Of a stretch of 64,000 nucleotides of DNA, positions 1-10,513 are shown piece by piece; position 1 is the stretch's first letter, and every line of letters starts with the position of its first letter. Position numbers and translations under genes: made by a program. The notes beneath the pieces were generated by a model. That model was not told the origin of the DNA and searched no databases. It saw only the letters and a program-made list of their open reading frames with translations. The stretch is from Rhipidocladum racemiflorum (lineage: Eukaryota > Streptophyta > Magnoliopsida > Poales > Poaceae): positions 9,114,001 to 9,178,000 of the forward strand of contig CM070581.1 of NCBI GenBank assembly GCA_036346355.1, in the 5' to 3' direction.

Positions 1-678
1 TCTGGAGAGGCGTCCCGAGCACGCTAGCTGCGTGTTGAGCCCAACGTGCACACAGGTGTTGCACCTCACGGATCTTTGGCGAGTTCGATCCTCGTGATCA
101 CATGTGCTAGCGCGCAAAACCTTTGAAATTGGCGCCACGAAGGGCATCGTCGTTGTGGAAGCGAGGCAGGGCATCTGCTACAACATTTGTCTTACGGTTT
201 GTATTCTACGAAAATCAAAGCCCATCAATTTACTTAACCAATCTTTGTTGTGGTGGCGTCCTAGGGCTGCTCGAGTAGATACTTAAATTTGCTATGATCT
301 GTTTGACCATGAATTTTTGTCCCCAAAGGTAAGGTCGCCAATGTCGTACGGCTTTTGATAACGATAAGTTCGTTCATATCGACCCGGCTTCTTATGTCGG
401 TCGGTAATTTTTAGTGGAAGTAAGCGATGGAGTGGCTATGTTAGATAAAAGCGCTCCCAATGCTGTCTGGATCGTCACATTCCACGACGAAAGGGACTTC
501 AAAATCGGCATTTGTAGGGCCAGTAGCGCGGAGGCGAGGGCTTGTTTTATGTTGAAAAGCTTTGTGAGTCTCCTCGGTCCAACTAAAATTATTTTTTAGG
601 AGTAAGCGGTAAGTGGCTCCAGTATGGATCGTAGTCTTTGTATAAACTGCGATAGTACCCGGTGAGGTAGGAAGCGCG

Positions 679-1215
679 CTACTGGCATTGTGGTTGGAGT
701 AGGCCAGGAGTTCCGCGGCATGTAACTTGGATGGGTTGGCCTCGACTCCGTGAAAGAGATAATATGTCCCAGGTGGCCGTCTGAGCTTGAGCGAAAGAAC
801 ACTTGGACCTCTTTAAGTACAAGCGATGTTCTTTGAAGGCCGAATGGAGGACTTGCGATGTGGTCGAGTGTTCGTCCTCTGTTGGGCTATATATCAAGAT
901 GTCATCGAAGAAGACCCAGGACAAAATGTCGGGAGGAAATCGTGCAAAGGCCCGAATTCATTAGATCTTGAAATGTAGAGGTGCATTAGCCAAAGAAAGG
1001 CATCCTGAGGAACTCGTAATGGCCTTCATGGGTGCAACCGTCTTGTCAATGTCATCGTCCAGCATCACGGACTTGGTGGTAGCGGCGAAGATCTAATTTT
1101 GTAAAGAATGTAGCACCTCGTAATTCATCCAATAATTCTTCCACTCTGGGATTGGAAATTTGTCCTTGATTGTGACGTTGAGTTCCGATAATCGGACGCT
1201 AAAAGCATCATGTGC
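679..1215 (-). pseudogene. Reverse transcriptase of gypsy element (decayed)
   Basis: The minus-strand translation shows the usual gypsy order in broken frames. At about 1215-1180 is a stretch like SPFSSPVLLVKKKDG (here SPFSPPALLVKKADG). At about 1165-1135 are remnants of the 'IKDKFPIP..EEL' segment. At about 1050-975 is a decayed 'KTAF..HEGHYEFLVMPFGL.NAP' segment. At about 930-895 is the catalytic core FFDDILIYSP, equivalent to YVDDILIYS, with the two aspartates kept. Stops and indels between these segments rule out a working enzyme. In intact elements this domain copies element RNA into DNA in cytoplasmic particles. Confidence 0.75.
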
Positions 1216-3080
1216 CATCGGCTTTCTTAACGAGGAGGGCGGGTGGCGAGAAAGGTGATCGACCTGCGGATGATTCCTTGTTGAAGCATAAATTGCACAT
1301 TGTCGTTCAATTTCATCTTTTTGTCGATAGGGATAAGCGGTATGGTCGCCACTACCACCGGATTGGTACCTTCACGCAGGCATATGCGATGGTCAAGGGG
1401 CGTCTTGGTGGAAGTCCTTTGGGTTACGAGAACACCTCTTCATGATCTGCCAAGAGAGATTGCAAAGTGGACTTTTGTTGACCGCATGAAAGCAAGTGTG
1501 GTTGTTCTTTGCCGGGTAGACCTGCAGCAACCACTTGCTTTGTCCTTTATGGAGTGAAAACCATGGTCGGTCGAAATTCAGTTTATGTCTCTAAGGTGCG
1601 CAGACCATTGTACTCCCAAAGCGACATCAAACCCTGTGGCGGAATGACTAGAAAGGGAGCCTTGAACTCCATGTCGTTGGATGGAAAAAAATGGTGACCA
1701 CATCACTTTAAACATGGTAGCAAAGCGCCCTGCGACTTTGGCGTGTTGATCTGCGTGGCGGATGTGTCCTTGCTGTTGTGTTGTGTGTATCGAATAAGCG
1801 ACTAAGAAAATTGTGAGTCTTTACTTGCTTGTCGATGAGGCATCTGACGACTTCTGCATGTGAATCCATACTTGCATAGTATCGCCTGTTTAGGTCCCAA
1901 AGATGCGAGCATGGGCGAGGGCCGGAGCATCCTCGTGAGAGCGTCGTCGTCGGGATCATCTTCGGTTTTAGTCGTCGGCGACCTCAAGGTAAACGACGTT
2001 CTGGCGATGGCCTCAGTATATATGTCATCGCCAATTATAGCAAAGTCCGCCTTAGCTCGTCGATTCGGCAAGTTGGTGCTTGGCGTGAAGCCTTGAAGGC
2101 GGACGATGAGTGCTCGTAGTCCTACTCACATGCGAAGTGTGGTGTTGTTGTTGTTGTGGATGAATTGGAAGCTTGCGAAGGGAGCGTTCCCTGGCGATTT
2201 GTGCTAGCAGAAGGGGGGCCCGAAATTGCTGCGACGGCGTTGGTTGCAAATCGGCTAGCCTGTGGTGAAAAGGAGCCCGGCGTCGAATCTGTTGTCTGAG
2301 TCATCTGGACGGCTTCGGCCAACCATGCCTCCTTGCGTGCTTCTGCGGCTCGAGCAAATCCGGCCGGCCAGGTCTACGGGGCGGTCGGCCGGACATCTGC
2401 GGCGAGCGGCCAGGGAGTCCATGTGAAGGTGTCGACTTGATCAACCAACGGCGCATATGGTGAAATGCGTGAGAGCAAGCGTTGAAACTCCTCGGCGTAG
2501 TCATCCACCACGGCTACGCCACAGAGATTTACCAAGTCAGCGAGAAGGTCCTACCACGGAGTGGCGGTCAAATCATTTGGCGAAAGTTTGAAGAAATCCT
2601 CGATCCATCCCTCGTCCTCGTCTGCCGGTTATCGAGGACTTAAACTTTTCAGCGCGAGATGAAGTCCTGCGATTTCCACCACTCGCTGTAGGTGCATCGG
2701 TGGAAGCGGAAAAGCGGTGGCGTGGCAGTCACGAGGGTCGCTTCGTTCCATCATAGTCGGTCGGCTCAAGCCGCGAGTCGAGGTCCATCTCCGGTCATCC
2801 CACGGTCCTCGCGATCTACCGCCAGGCGGTCGGCGGTCCTCGTGATCTCCGTGTATGGCGGCGGTGGAGGGGCGAGCAAGATGGTCTGGCGCTCAGCTCA
2901 AGCGCCATCCTTTGCAGCGGTGCTCCCTTTCGGCGGGAAGGTCACTGCGTCAGTTGAGGATGACCGAGCGCTTGGACATGTTTGAGGATCTCCGCCCGGC
3001 CCATGTTCCTGGCGGAAATCTCGAAGGCCACCACGATCTTCCAGCGAAGGTGTGGTGGACATCTTGCCCGGATCGGCTGA

Positions 3081-3091
3081 ATCTGATACCA
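3081..3091 (-). other. Primer-binding site, initiator-tRNA-Met type
   Basis: The complement reads TGGTATCAGAT, close to the common plant LTR-retrotransposon primer site TGGTATCAGAG. It lies at the expected 5' side of the minus-strand element. The bases just to its right (from about 3093) should be the end of the 5' LTR. Confidence 0.5.
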
Positions 3092-3092
3092 A

Positions 3093-3437
3093 ATTGGTAC
3101 GTGCTTCCTCTCTACGGTTTAGCTCGTACGCTCTTGTGCCTGGGCGAAGGCGTCTGGGGAACTCTCAGGCACGAACCGCCGAGACGTCGAGATAAGTTTC
3201 GGGTTAGTCGGAGCCACCGCCTCAATACTTTTCTTGGGATTAAAACGTTCTCCCTTTTCTTCTTTATTTCTCTTCTATATATAAAGTCTTTACAGAGTTT
3301 CCTACAAACGGAAACCTCTTTTATTTCAACTAGGATTTGGAAACAGAAACTAATTCTACCCTTGCATACTACTTTGGCTCGGTCTCTTTTCTGATTCCGA
3401 GATGTTCTCCTGCGGCTGGCTTCTGATGCCTATAATA
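3093..3437 (-). repeat. Probable remnant of the gypsy 5' LTR
   Basis: This stretch abuts the primer-binding site and carries no gene. It includes an AT/pyrimidine-rich part (about 3240-3310) of the kind seen in LTRs. No second copy is present in the window, so the LTR boundary cannot be set. The call rests on position only. Confidence 0.3.
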
Positions 3438-3439
3438 GA

Positions 3440-3609
3440 CATAATCAAAGGCTTTGTGTGTATCAGATATACCCGAAAATAAGTTCGGAATATCCCGATT
3501 TGATGGATAGTGTTATCCCGAATCCGAAACAAAGTATCGGATACCGAATCCGATAACGATCCGAAAACATCTGGTCGGTCAGAAATTATCTGAACCGATT
3601 GCATCCCTA
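3440..3609. mobile_element. hAT-like MITE remnant
   Basis: The segment is rich in 'CGGATA/CCGAAT' words and ends at 3601-3609 with GCATCCCTA. Its complement TAGGGATGC resembles the terminal inverted repeat of hAT elements of the Tam3/Dart type. No matching left terminus and no 8-bp target-site duplication were found, so this is at best a one-ended remnant. Confidence 0.35.
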
Positions 3610-4496
3610 CTAGGATGTAAAGGATACCAGTTGTGGATACCGTAATCAGTAATGTTTGCTAAGATTTTTGTTATTTAGTCAATTTGGGTATGGACACTGT
3701 TTAGAAGTTGAAACTGCTATGGCCATTGATGGTGAGGTATGTTGTTAAGAACAAAATTAGGTGTTTTGGTGAAGCAATGTCCTATACAAGGCCCTATCTT
3801 CATTGTTTTTGGATTATATTGTGCCCACATTTTCTGCCTTCACTTTCTTGCCACTTATTTTTCAACCTGTTGAGCTGCTTTGGCCTCTACTGTTGTAGCA
3901 TTATTGCGAACTGCGATAGCATTCAAGACTGTGGATACCAGAACCTGGCCAATGAGGCCTTGGCTCCATTGAAAATAAAACACTACAACAGCAGATCTGA
4001 AACACAATGATACAGGCTAGGGAACTAAAACTATGGAAATTTTATTATTGGCATATTGTATGATTCATGAGTTAATATATTTGCATCATATGCTGCGCAG
4101 TTATCTTGATAGGCAACTTCTGTCTACTCTCACCTTTTGTTGCCTTTTGTTATAAAATTTCTTTTCTAGTTATGTGTCCTTTTTAAAGACCTACGACCAA
4201 TTTGAAGCAAGTTTTGGGCTATTTACATTACTCTTGTTACATCTAGAAATGAAGATGTATGTAAGTCTCTTCATAGGTGATGTTAGGATGTTTTAGGTAG
4301 AAAAATGTGGACCTAAGTTTTTGTTTTTTTTACTGAATTCAAGTAATGATTCTAAATTGTTAATGAAGAGTTGCATTTTTTCCATCCAAATGCTAAAGAG
4401 GATCCTTCTTGGCAAATTATTTTCCATAATAATGCCTATAAAGTTTAATTAATTTTATCATGTTCTGAGTTCTAACCGTACCTTTTTTTGGTCCAG
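3610..4496 (+). other. No gene seen; possibly intron of the transporter gene
   Basis: AT-rich sequence directly upstream of a clear 3' splice site at 4495-4496. I looked for the preceding transporter exons and found none. The stretch may be intron or unrelated sequence brought in when the gene was broken. Confidence 0.4.
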
Positions 4497-5750
4497 ACCA
4501 TTGGCTCCTTTCAGAAGAAGTACAACATTGGGTCATTTGAGCTGCTGAGCAAGACTGCCCCAATACAGGCATTGTCTCTTATTATACTTGGCCCTTTTGT
4601 GGATTACTACCTCAATGGGCGATCACTACTAAACTACAATTTTTCAACAGGGGCAACTGTAAGTTATCACTTCTGTCACACTATTTTCAATTCTTGAACG
4701 CATGCTTTCTTGATGAATGCTACTTTTCCCATGTTATTTTATCTCTGGCTTTAGATTCGTGCCAGTGTTCTTGAGTATTTAATAGAGTTGCTTCATCTAG
4801 ATTTGTCCCATTCTTCTACTGGAATGGACACAATTGGACTGGTATAGCCTGCAGTCGCTACTGTGACTGCAAGTTAAGCGATTGTATGCGAGTTTGTCCA
4901 TACGTTTCCTCGATGAGCGGTTCAAATTCTTTGCAGTAGTGCGTCAGCTACAGTCATGAACAGTACAGGAAGAACGTTTGAACAGTACAGGAAGAATGAT
5001 TTCTGACGGCCAGTAGTGAACTGCTTAAGTTGCAGTCACACTACTGACTGCACAGGAACCAGGTCCGGACACCATTAATACCCCAGCTGTAATGAATTTG
5101 CAATTTATTTTCCCGATTTAACTGCTTAAACTGTATCAACAATTTTCCTCCTCTGTTTTTTCTTATATGTTGTACCTAACGTTCTTCCTGAGAAATTCAT
5201 TTTTTTTCTTGATTTCTATTCTCTGGTTTGTCTACTCTGTTAAACGAAATGTTAGCTTGCATTGATAAATGCAGTTCTTCTTGCTGTGTTCTGTTAATAG
5301 TTATGAAGTTCATCATGCTGCTCTAACGCTCTCGCTGAAACTGTTTCAAGATGCCCCCAACAACTTACTGTTCTAGTCATTTTGCAGTTCTTCATACTGC
5401 TTTCGTGCTCGTTGGCTGTCTTCTGCAACATGAGCCAGTACCTCTGCATCGGCCGGTTCTCTGCAACCTCTTTCCAGGTCCTGGGCCACATGAAAACCGT
5501 GTGCGTGCTGATCCTCGGCTGGATCCTATTCGACTCGGCTCTCACGATCAAGAACATATTCGGAATGCTCCTTGCCGTGATGGGCATGGTGATCTATAGT
5601 TGGGCCGTGGAGACCGAGAAGAAGGCGTCCGCCCCGATCCCGCGGAACAAGAGCGACATGCTGGACGGGGAGGACGTGCCGCTGAAGTCCAGAGTGAGCG
5701 GCCTTCCCCCGTCTGACCTCGACATCGAGGAAGGCGAGATGAAGAGCTAG
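4497..5750 (+). pseudogene. UDP-rhamnose/UDP-galactose transporter-like, last two exons only
   Basis: Two exons in one frame encode the C-terminal 174 residues of a plant nucleotide-sugar transporter (drug/metabolite transporter superfamily, URGT-like). These proteins exchange UDP-sugars for UMP across the Golgi membrane. Exon 4497-4658 follows a tccag acceptor, ends before gtaagt, and contains GSFQKKYNIGSFELLSKTAP and FVDYYLNGRS. Exon 5388-5750 follows tttgcag and contains FILLSCSLAVFCNMSQYLC, GRFSATSFQVLGHMKT and a hydrophilic tail ending at the TAG. Several membrane segments and the conserved family blocks are intact, and codon 3 positions in the last exon are GC-rich as in grass genes. 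The upstream exons (about half of a usual 340-390 residue protein) are not in the window, where a gypsy element and a hAT-like remnant lie instead. I infer a 5'-truncated gene. Upstream exons displaced beyond the left edge cannot be excluded. Confidence 0.8.
4850..5052. mobile_element. MITE in the transporter intron
   Basis: A 203-bp segment in the intron between the two transporter exons is bounded by inverted repeats of about 30 bp. The left end starts TGCAGTCGCTACTGTGACTG. The complement of the right end starts TGCAGTCAGTAGTGTGACTG. Both continue into 'CAA/G..TTAAGC'. No coding capacity and no clear target-site duplication, so the superfamily is not assigned. Confidence 0.65.
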
Positions 5751-7477
5751 CTGATCATATTATTTATTCATTCTTCTTGTTCGTTGTACGTGTTTCGTCC
5801 ATATTGTTCGTTCGCGAGTTCTTGAAGCTATCGACACTTGCGTTAATTTTGCTCCTTGCTGGGGGAAGTTCGTCATTGGTGATGACGACCCCGGCCGGTC
5901 TCGACGTAGATGACCATTTAGAAAAATTTGTCACGGCCGATGTGGGCCGAGCCATGTCAATTCGTGGTGGCGTGTTGTTATAGATGAAGATGACAAGACT
6001 TCATAATGGAATCTATACATGTGTTTGTCCGTTGTAAGGTCCGGTGGATGCCGCAAGTTTTATTAGGGGCCTCGCTGTCGTCACTGGCTGTGGGAGTTGT
6101 TGTGGCTGTTGTCACCATGAGTGCTATGTGCATCGGTATCGTGCGTTTTCTGTCGGAGTTGCCTGCCTCACAGTACGGGAGGTGAGGCGGTGGGGCTTGC
6201 CGGTGGCTCGTGGCGGTCGGCTACGAGAATATGAGCGGCAGGCGGCCGCCGACCGCCGGCCTAGCGAGGAAACGTCGGAACCAATTACAAGAATGTCCTT
6301 CCCTGCGAGAATAGTTTTGTACTACTCCTGATACTTCTTTAGTTCTTTGTTAGAGGACACTCAAAATTTCAGCCATTAAACCTTAGATCCGAAGGATCTC
6401 CTCTCATACTATATAAGATCCCTCCCCATCTCAGTCGTCGCCTCCGTGCCTGTGGCCGACACCGCCTTGCCGCTCCGATGCCATCGCTGCCCACCGCTAA
6501 TCACTTGGTTCAAGCAACCGGACACATCTTCCTTTCTTTTGAAGTTCAAGATGCCTAGTTGATACACTGGTTGAGCTGTGTTTAGGCTTCTTTCCTCAGT
6601 TCTTCTTGATCGTGATAGTGCCGGTGGGATGCGGTTTAGTATTGTGTGTGATCACACAGTCAAAGTCGTGCGATAAAATGCAAATGCACTGCTTCAAAAT
6701 GTCAAGTGCGAGAAAACACGAAGGTGCTGGATGAAGGGACTGTGAAGTGTGATCGAATCGCACATCGTTAAGTTTCTTGTTTAGGGCATTGGCAGGCGGC
6801 GCGAATAGGCCGCGTACTATCAACAAGTTTGAATGCGAAGCAACAAAAAAAGTTGTCAAGGAATGGGCCTGCCAAAAGGTGTTATTAGGCTGCCTGCTAT
6901 CGATTGGTTTGAAATACAGTGTGACAAACACAAAAACGTTCCCTAACGTGGAATACAAAGATCCTATATATATGCACCACATTTAAATTTGTTCTCCATA
7001 TTATGCAATTCATTTTTAAACATTGAGAGCTCGTTTTGAACACTAAGACAAAAGAGTAATCGAAATGCCTCACCTGATGGAATCCTCGTAGTCGTATCTG
7101 ACAGTGCGTGCATTGTTCAAACGTTGGTTCATATGTTTTGAAAATTACATGGCCTTTCGAGGCAAATGTGTCGTGTATAAAGAAGATAATAGTGAGATTG
7201 AATTGAACAACTCACAAAGTTTTAGCTTGATGTTCCTTTCACAAAATCTCTATGAGTCGATCCTACAATACAACCTTTCCAAAGGAAAATTTGATAATAT
7301 GATCCTAATCCGATCGAACCTAATATTTATTTCCCAAACAAGAGTAGGGAAGTAAAACTTGCCAATTTTTGTAGTCAATCTATACTATTTTTTCTCTAAA
7401 GGAAAATCATTTGCCAGACCCTGGCCCTTTGGACCCTTCCAATTTTGCTCCATTCCAAACTAGCACATCTATACATA
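5751..7477. other. Intergenic; no recognisable gene
   Basis: The first 100-250 bp is probably the 3' UTR of the transporter gene. The rest has only short open frames with no family resemblance. A TATA-like ACTATATAAG at 6408-6417 followed by a C-rich stretch could be a promoter, possibly from an old LTR, but no coding region follows. Open frames near 6596-6986 on both strands overlap each other and look fortuitous. Confidence 0.5.
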
Positions 7478-7480
7478 TTA

Positions 7481-7767
7481 GAGCATCTCCAAGAGAGATG
7501 TCTAAAAATGAGCCTTAAACTTTAATTTAGAACCCCAACCAATTAGATTTAGGGCTCCAATAAAATATTCACTACAGCAATTAGGCTTTAAAACCCAACA
7601 AAGATAGGGCTCAATCACAGAGTTGCTAAATATAGCTACTCTCCTAGGGGCCCTAAAACAATTTGCTAAATTTTAACAATTTAGGGTTCTTACTGGAGTT
7701 AATCTTTTCCCCAAAAACCCTATAATTCAAATTAGGGCCATATTTAAGGCCCCTCTTGGAGATGCTC
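7481..7767. mobile_element. Tourist-like (PIF/Harbinger) MITE
   Basis: 287-bp non-coding element. Its termini are inverted copies of GAGCATCTCCAAGAG (left) and CTCTTGGAGATGCTC (right). It is flanked on both sides by TTA (7478-7480 and 7768-7770), the 3-bp duplication typical of PIF/Harbinger insertions. The inside is AT-rich with repeated 'TTTAGGG' words and no protein. Confidence 0.85.
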
Positions 7768-7867
7768 TTAGGACATGTTCGATAGTATAAACAACTGCCA
7801 TCAATAACACCTTTTCAGGTCATCTATAAACATCTTAAAAACAAATTCTATAATGGATCGTCTCTTA

Positions 7868-8335
7868 GGGCCTGTTTGGATCCATTAGCAGCTAATAGTT
7901 AGCTGGCTAATAGTAGTTAGCTAATATTAGCTAGCTAATTATTAGCTGGCTAACTATTAGCTAGAGGCTGTTTGGATCCACTAGCTAATATGTGGCTAAT
8001 AGATGTTAAAATTGATAAATTGTCTAAATTACCCCTGTTTTATTGCAGTCATGTCTACTACTCCAGACTATGGCCGCGTCCGTAATGCAGTGATCGCTAC
8101 GGTTCTGGACCTATCAATCAATACGATAGCACAGGCAATTAAGGGAAAGCAAGCAGCCGAACTCACTGCTCACTTCGTAATTGATTTCGGTGGGAGGGTA
8201 ATTTCGTCCAATGTAATGTATTAACTGCTATTAGCTGGGTTTAGCCAGCTAATGAGATAACCATTAGCTGGGTGTCCAGCTAATAATTAGCTGGACATGT
8301 TTGGATCCTTAGCAGCTAATAATTAGCAGCTAACT
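7868..8335 (+). mobile_element. MITE, GGGCCTGTTTGGATCC family, upstream of GGPP synthase
   Basis: It starts GGGCCTGTTTGGATCC after a TTA (7865-7867) and carries many subterminal 'TTAGCTAGCTAA' words. Part of it (about 8224-8280) matches, inverted, the MITE in the GGPP synthase intron ('TTAGCTGGGTTTAGCCAGCT...GAGATAACCATTAGCTGGG'). The right end is untidy, with a second GTTTGGATCC at about 8300 and no clean terminus. It may be two overlapping insertions or a rearranged copy. Confidence 0.6.
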
Positions 8336-8488
8336 ATTATTTTAATTATTGCGTGAAAAAGATATTTATTATTGACAATAGCTCATACAATAATGTTTTG
8401 TGAAAAAGATACTTATTATATGTGGTCTTTTTTATCAGAGATAGCGATTATCGCTCCTTGTTCTCTCTTTCATATCAACAAAAATCCT

Positions 8489-8495
8489 ACGTGGC
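8489..8495 (+). promoter_or_regulatory. ABRE-like motif upstream of GGPP synthase
   Basis: ACGTGGC, the core recognised by plant bZIP factors of the ABRE/G-box group, lies 364 bp before the start codon. A 7-bp match can occur by chance. Confidence 0.25.
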
Positions 8496-8640
8496 AGAAC
8501 AAATGACAATCTACTTATATTAGCCCGTTGTATATATCCTTAGTAATTGAAATTTTAGGGTATTTTTTATTTGTAATTGATTGATTTTCTATCCGGGAGA
8601 TTTTAGTGACTAACAACTCGATGCATGCCTTGTACATCCC

Positions 8641-8647
8641 TATAAAT
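8641..8647 (+). promoter_or_regulatory. Possible TATA box of GGPP synthase
   Basis: TATAAAT in the context CCCTATAAATCGAGG, 218 bp before the ATG. It would give a 5' UTR of roughly 180-190 bp. It is the best TATA candidate between the upstream MITE and the gene. It has not been matched to a transcript. Confidence 0.4.
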
Positions 8648-8858
8648 CGAGGTAAAAGAACCATGCTCTCTATGAAGTATAGGGAGTGTCATCCTCTTCC
8701 TACAGTGTTCGGTGTTCCTCCCACCAGGCCACCAGCCAATGTCAAGGCCCCCTCGCCTCTAGATAAGAAGATCGCAACGCAAGCGGGGACATATCACCTC
8801 CAATCTCCAACCCCACTTCGCCCCCACTGAACTCCCACCCTCCCTTAACCCCAAAGCC

Positions 8859-10513
8859 ATGGCGGCCTTCCACCCCCTGGCCGCCTCGCGCGTCCACCTC
8901 TCCCCGCTCCTCCCCGCCGCCACCGCCCCAGCTGCGGCGGCGGCGGCGGCGCCCTCTGCCCACCGGCGGCGCTTCTCCGCCATCGTGGCCACGGCGGCCG
9001 CCTCGGCGACGACGGAGTTCGACTTCAAGGCGTACATGGGGGAGCGCGCGGTGGCCGTGAACAGCGCGCTGGACGCGGCCATCCCGGCTGGCGAGCCCCC
9101 GGCGGCGCTCCACGAGGCGATGCGGTACGCGCTTCTTGCCGGGGGCAAGCGCGTGCGCCCCGCGCTGTGCCTGGCCGCCTGCGGCGTCGCCGGCGGGCGC
9201 GAGGCCTGGGCGATGCCCCCCGCCGCGGCGGTCGAGATGGTGCACACCATGTCGCTCGTCCACGACGACCTCCCCTGCATGGATGACGACGACCTCCGCC
9301 GCGGGAAGCCCACCTGCCACGTTGTCTACGGCGAGCCCATCGCCGTGCTCACCGGCGACGCCCTGCTCTCGCTCGCCTTCCGCCACATGGCCCGCGTCGA
9401 CTCATACCCTCCGGACGTCGACCCTGACAAGCACCCCGCTCGCATCGTCCGCGCCGTTGGCGAGCTCGCACGCTGCATCGGCTCAGAGGGCCTAGTCGCC
9501 GGCCAGGTCCCTCATTGATCAGATTCTATTCCATTATGTCATTGAGCAAACAAAGAAAGTGCAAATTAGGCAATGTGCGAGTTCTGTCAATCGCACGCCT
9601 GTTTGGATCCATGCAGCTAATAGTTAGCTGCTAAAAATTAGCTGGAATGGATCCAAACACCTCCAGCTAATAGATCAGCTAACTATTAGCTGGGCACCCA
9701 GCTAATGGTTATCTCATTAGCTAGCCAAACCCAGCTAATAGCAAGTAATAGGTGGTATTTAACCAAAATACCCTTTGCGTCTACCACCAATAGCATTTAA
9801 TAGCATGGGTATTCTAGACAATAGCATCTATTAGCCACATATTAGCTGGTGAATCCAAACACCCTCCAACTAATAGTTAGCCAACTAATAGTTAGCTAGC
9901 TAATATTAGCTAGGAACTATTAGCTAACTAACTATTAGCTGCTAATGGATCCAAACAGGCCCTAAGGATGACGATTTTCATGGCTACCTGTATACATTTG
10001 AATTGATGGCTGAAAACTACTCTTAACATAGAATGTAGTTTAGAAGTGGTAACATTATTTACTGAAAAATATTTGTCTACTTTTGTTCAGGTTGTCGATC
10101 TTGAGATGACAGGTTCAGCTGAGACTGTACCTCTTGACCGCCTTGAATATATCCATCTCCACAAGACTGCTGCATTGCTTGAGGCCTCGGTGGTTACTGG
10201 GGCAATTATTGGGGGTGGCTCGGATGAGCAGATTGAGCGGCTGCGGAAGTATGCGAGATCAATAGGGTTGCTGTTCCAGGTGGTTGATGATATACTTGAT
10301 GTGACCAAGTCGTCGGAGGAGCTAGGGAAGACGGCGGGAAAGGACTTGGCAAGTGACAAGACGACATACCCAAAGTTACTGGGGTTGGAGAAATCACGAG
10401 AATTTGCAGAAAAGTTGCTTTGTGATGCAAGGGAGCAACTTGCAGAATTTGACAAAGAGAAGGCAGCACCACTGTTGCACTTGGCCAATTATATTGCCTA
10501 TCGGCAGAACTGA
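8859..10513 (+). CDS. GGPPS: Geranylgeranyl diphosphate synthase, plastid-type
   Basis: Two exons, 8859-9506 and 10091-10513, encode 356 residues. The enzyme condenses dimethylallyl diphosphate with three isopentenyl diphosphates to give GGPP for carotenoids, chlorophyll, gibberellins and plastoquinone. The N-terminal 50-60 residues are Ala/Ser/Pro/Arg-rich and lack acids, as in a plastid transit peptide. GGKRVRP lies at residues 95-101 and a CxxxC (CLAAC) at 104-108; in plant GGPP synthases such motifs mediate pairing with the small subunit. The first Asp-rich motif DDLPCMDDDD is at 136-145 and the second, DDILD, at 282-286. Metal-binding aspartates are all kept. Exon 1 ends GGCCAG|GT and exon 2 follows TTTGTTCAG, joining residues 216 and 217 in frame. 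The ATG is the first in the frame, sits in a C-rich leader, and precedes the transit-like region. Coding is very GC-rich in exon 1 and much less so in exon 2, a gradient common in grass genes. Length fits the family. The single intron holds a MITE. Confidence 0.95.
9597..9962 (-). mobile_element. MITE in the GGPP synthase intron
   Basis: A 366-bp AT-rich element in the 584-bp intron. The left end GCCTGTTTGGATCCA and right end TGGATCCAAACAGGCC are inverted copies, with many 'AGCTAATAGTTAGC' words inside. TAA follows the right end; the left duplication is not clear. It is the same family as the element at 7868, in the opposite orientation. It does not disturb either splice site. Confidence 0.75.

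Larger units (their letters stand above)
1..3092 (-). mobile_element. Degraded Ty3/gypsy retrotransposon, internal region
   Basis: Read on the minus strand, this stretch holds a decayed gypsy polyprotein: reverse transcriptase at about 1215-680 and a tRNA-Met-type primer-binding site at 3081-3091. The order (binding site at high coordinates, polymerase at low) fits one minus-strand element. Gag, protease, RNase H and integrase cannot be read with confidence because of stops and frameshifts. The element runs off the left edge, so its 3' LTR is not in view. Confidence 0.7.

Noticed and set aside
2692..3394. Plus-strand open frames near the gypsy primer site
   Set aside because: They lie antisense to the gag/LTR side of a decayed element and show no domain.
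8003..8224. 73-residue open frame in the MITE upstream of GGPP synthase
   Set aside because: Inside a non-coding MITE, no family resemblance, no splice or start context to support it.
8742..9386. Long minus-strand open frame over GGPP synthase exon 1
   Set aside because: It is the antisense shadow of a very GC-rich exon; the Arg/Gly-rich protein has no domain, while the plus strand encodes a complete conserved enzyme.
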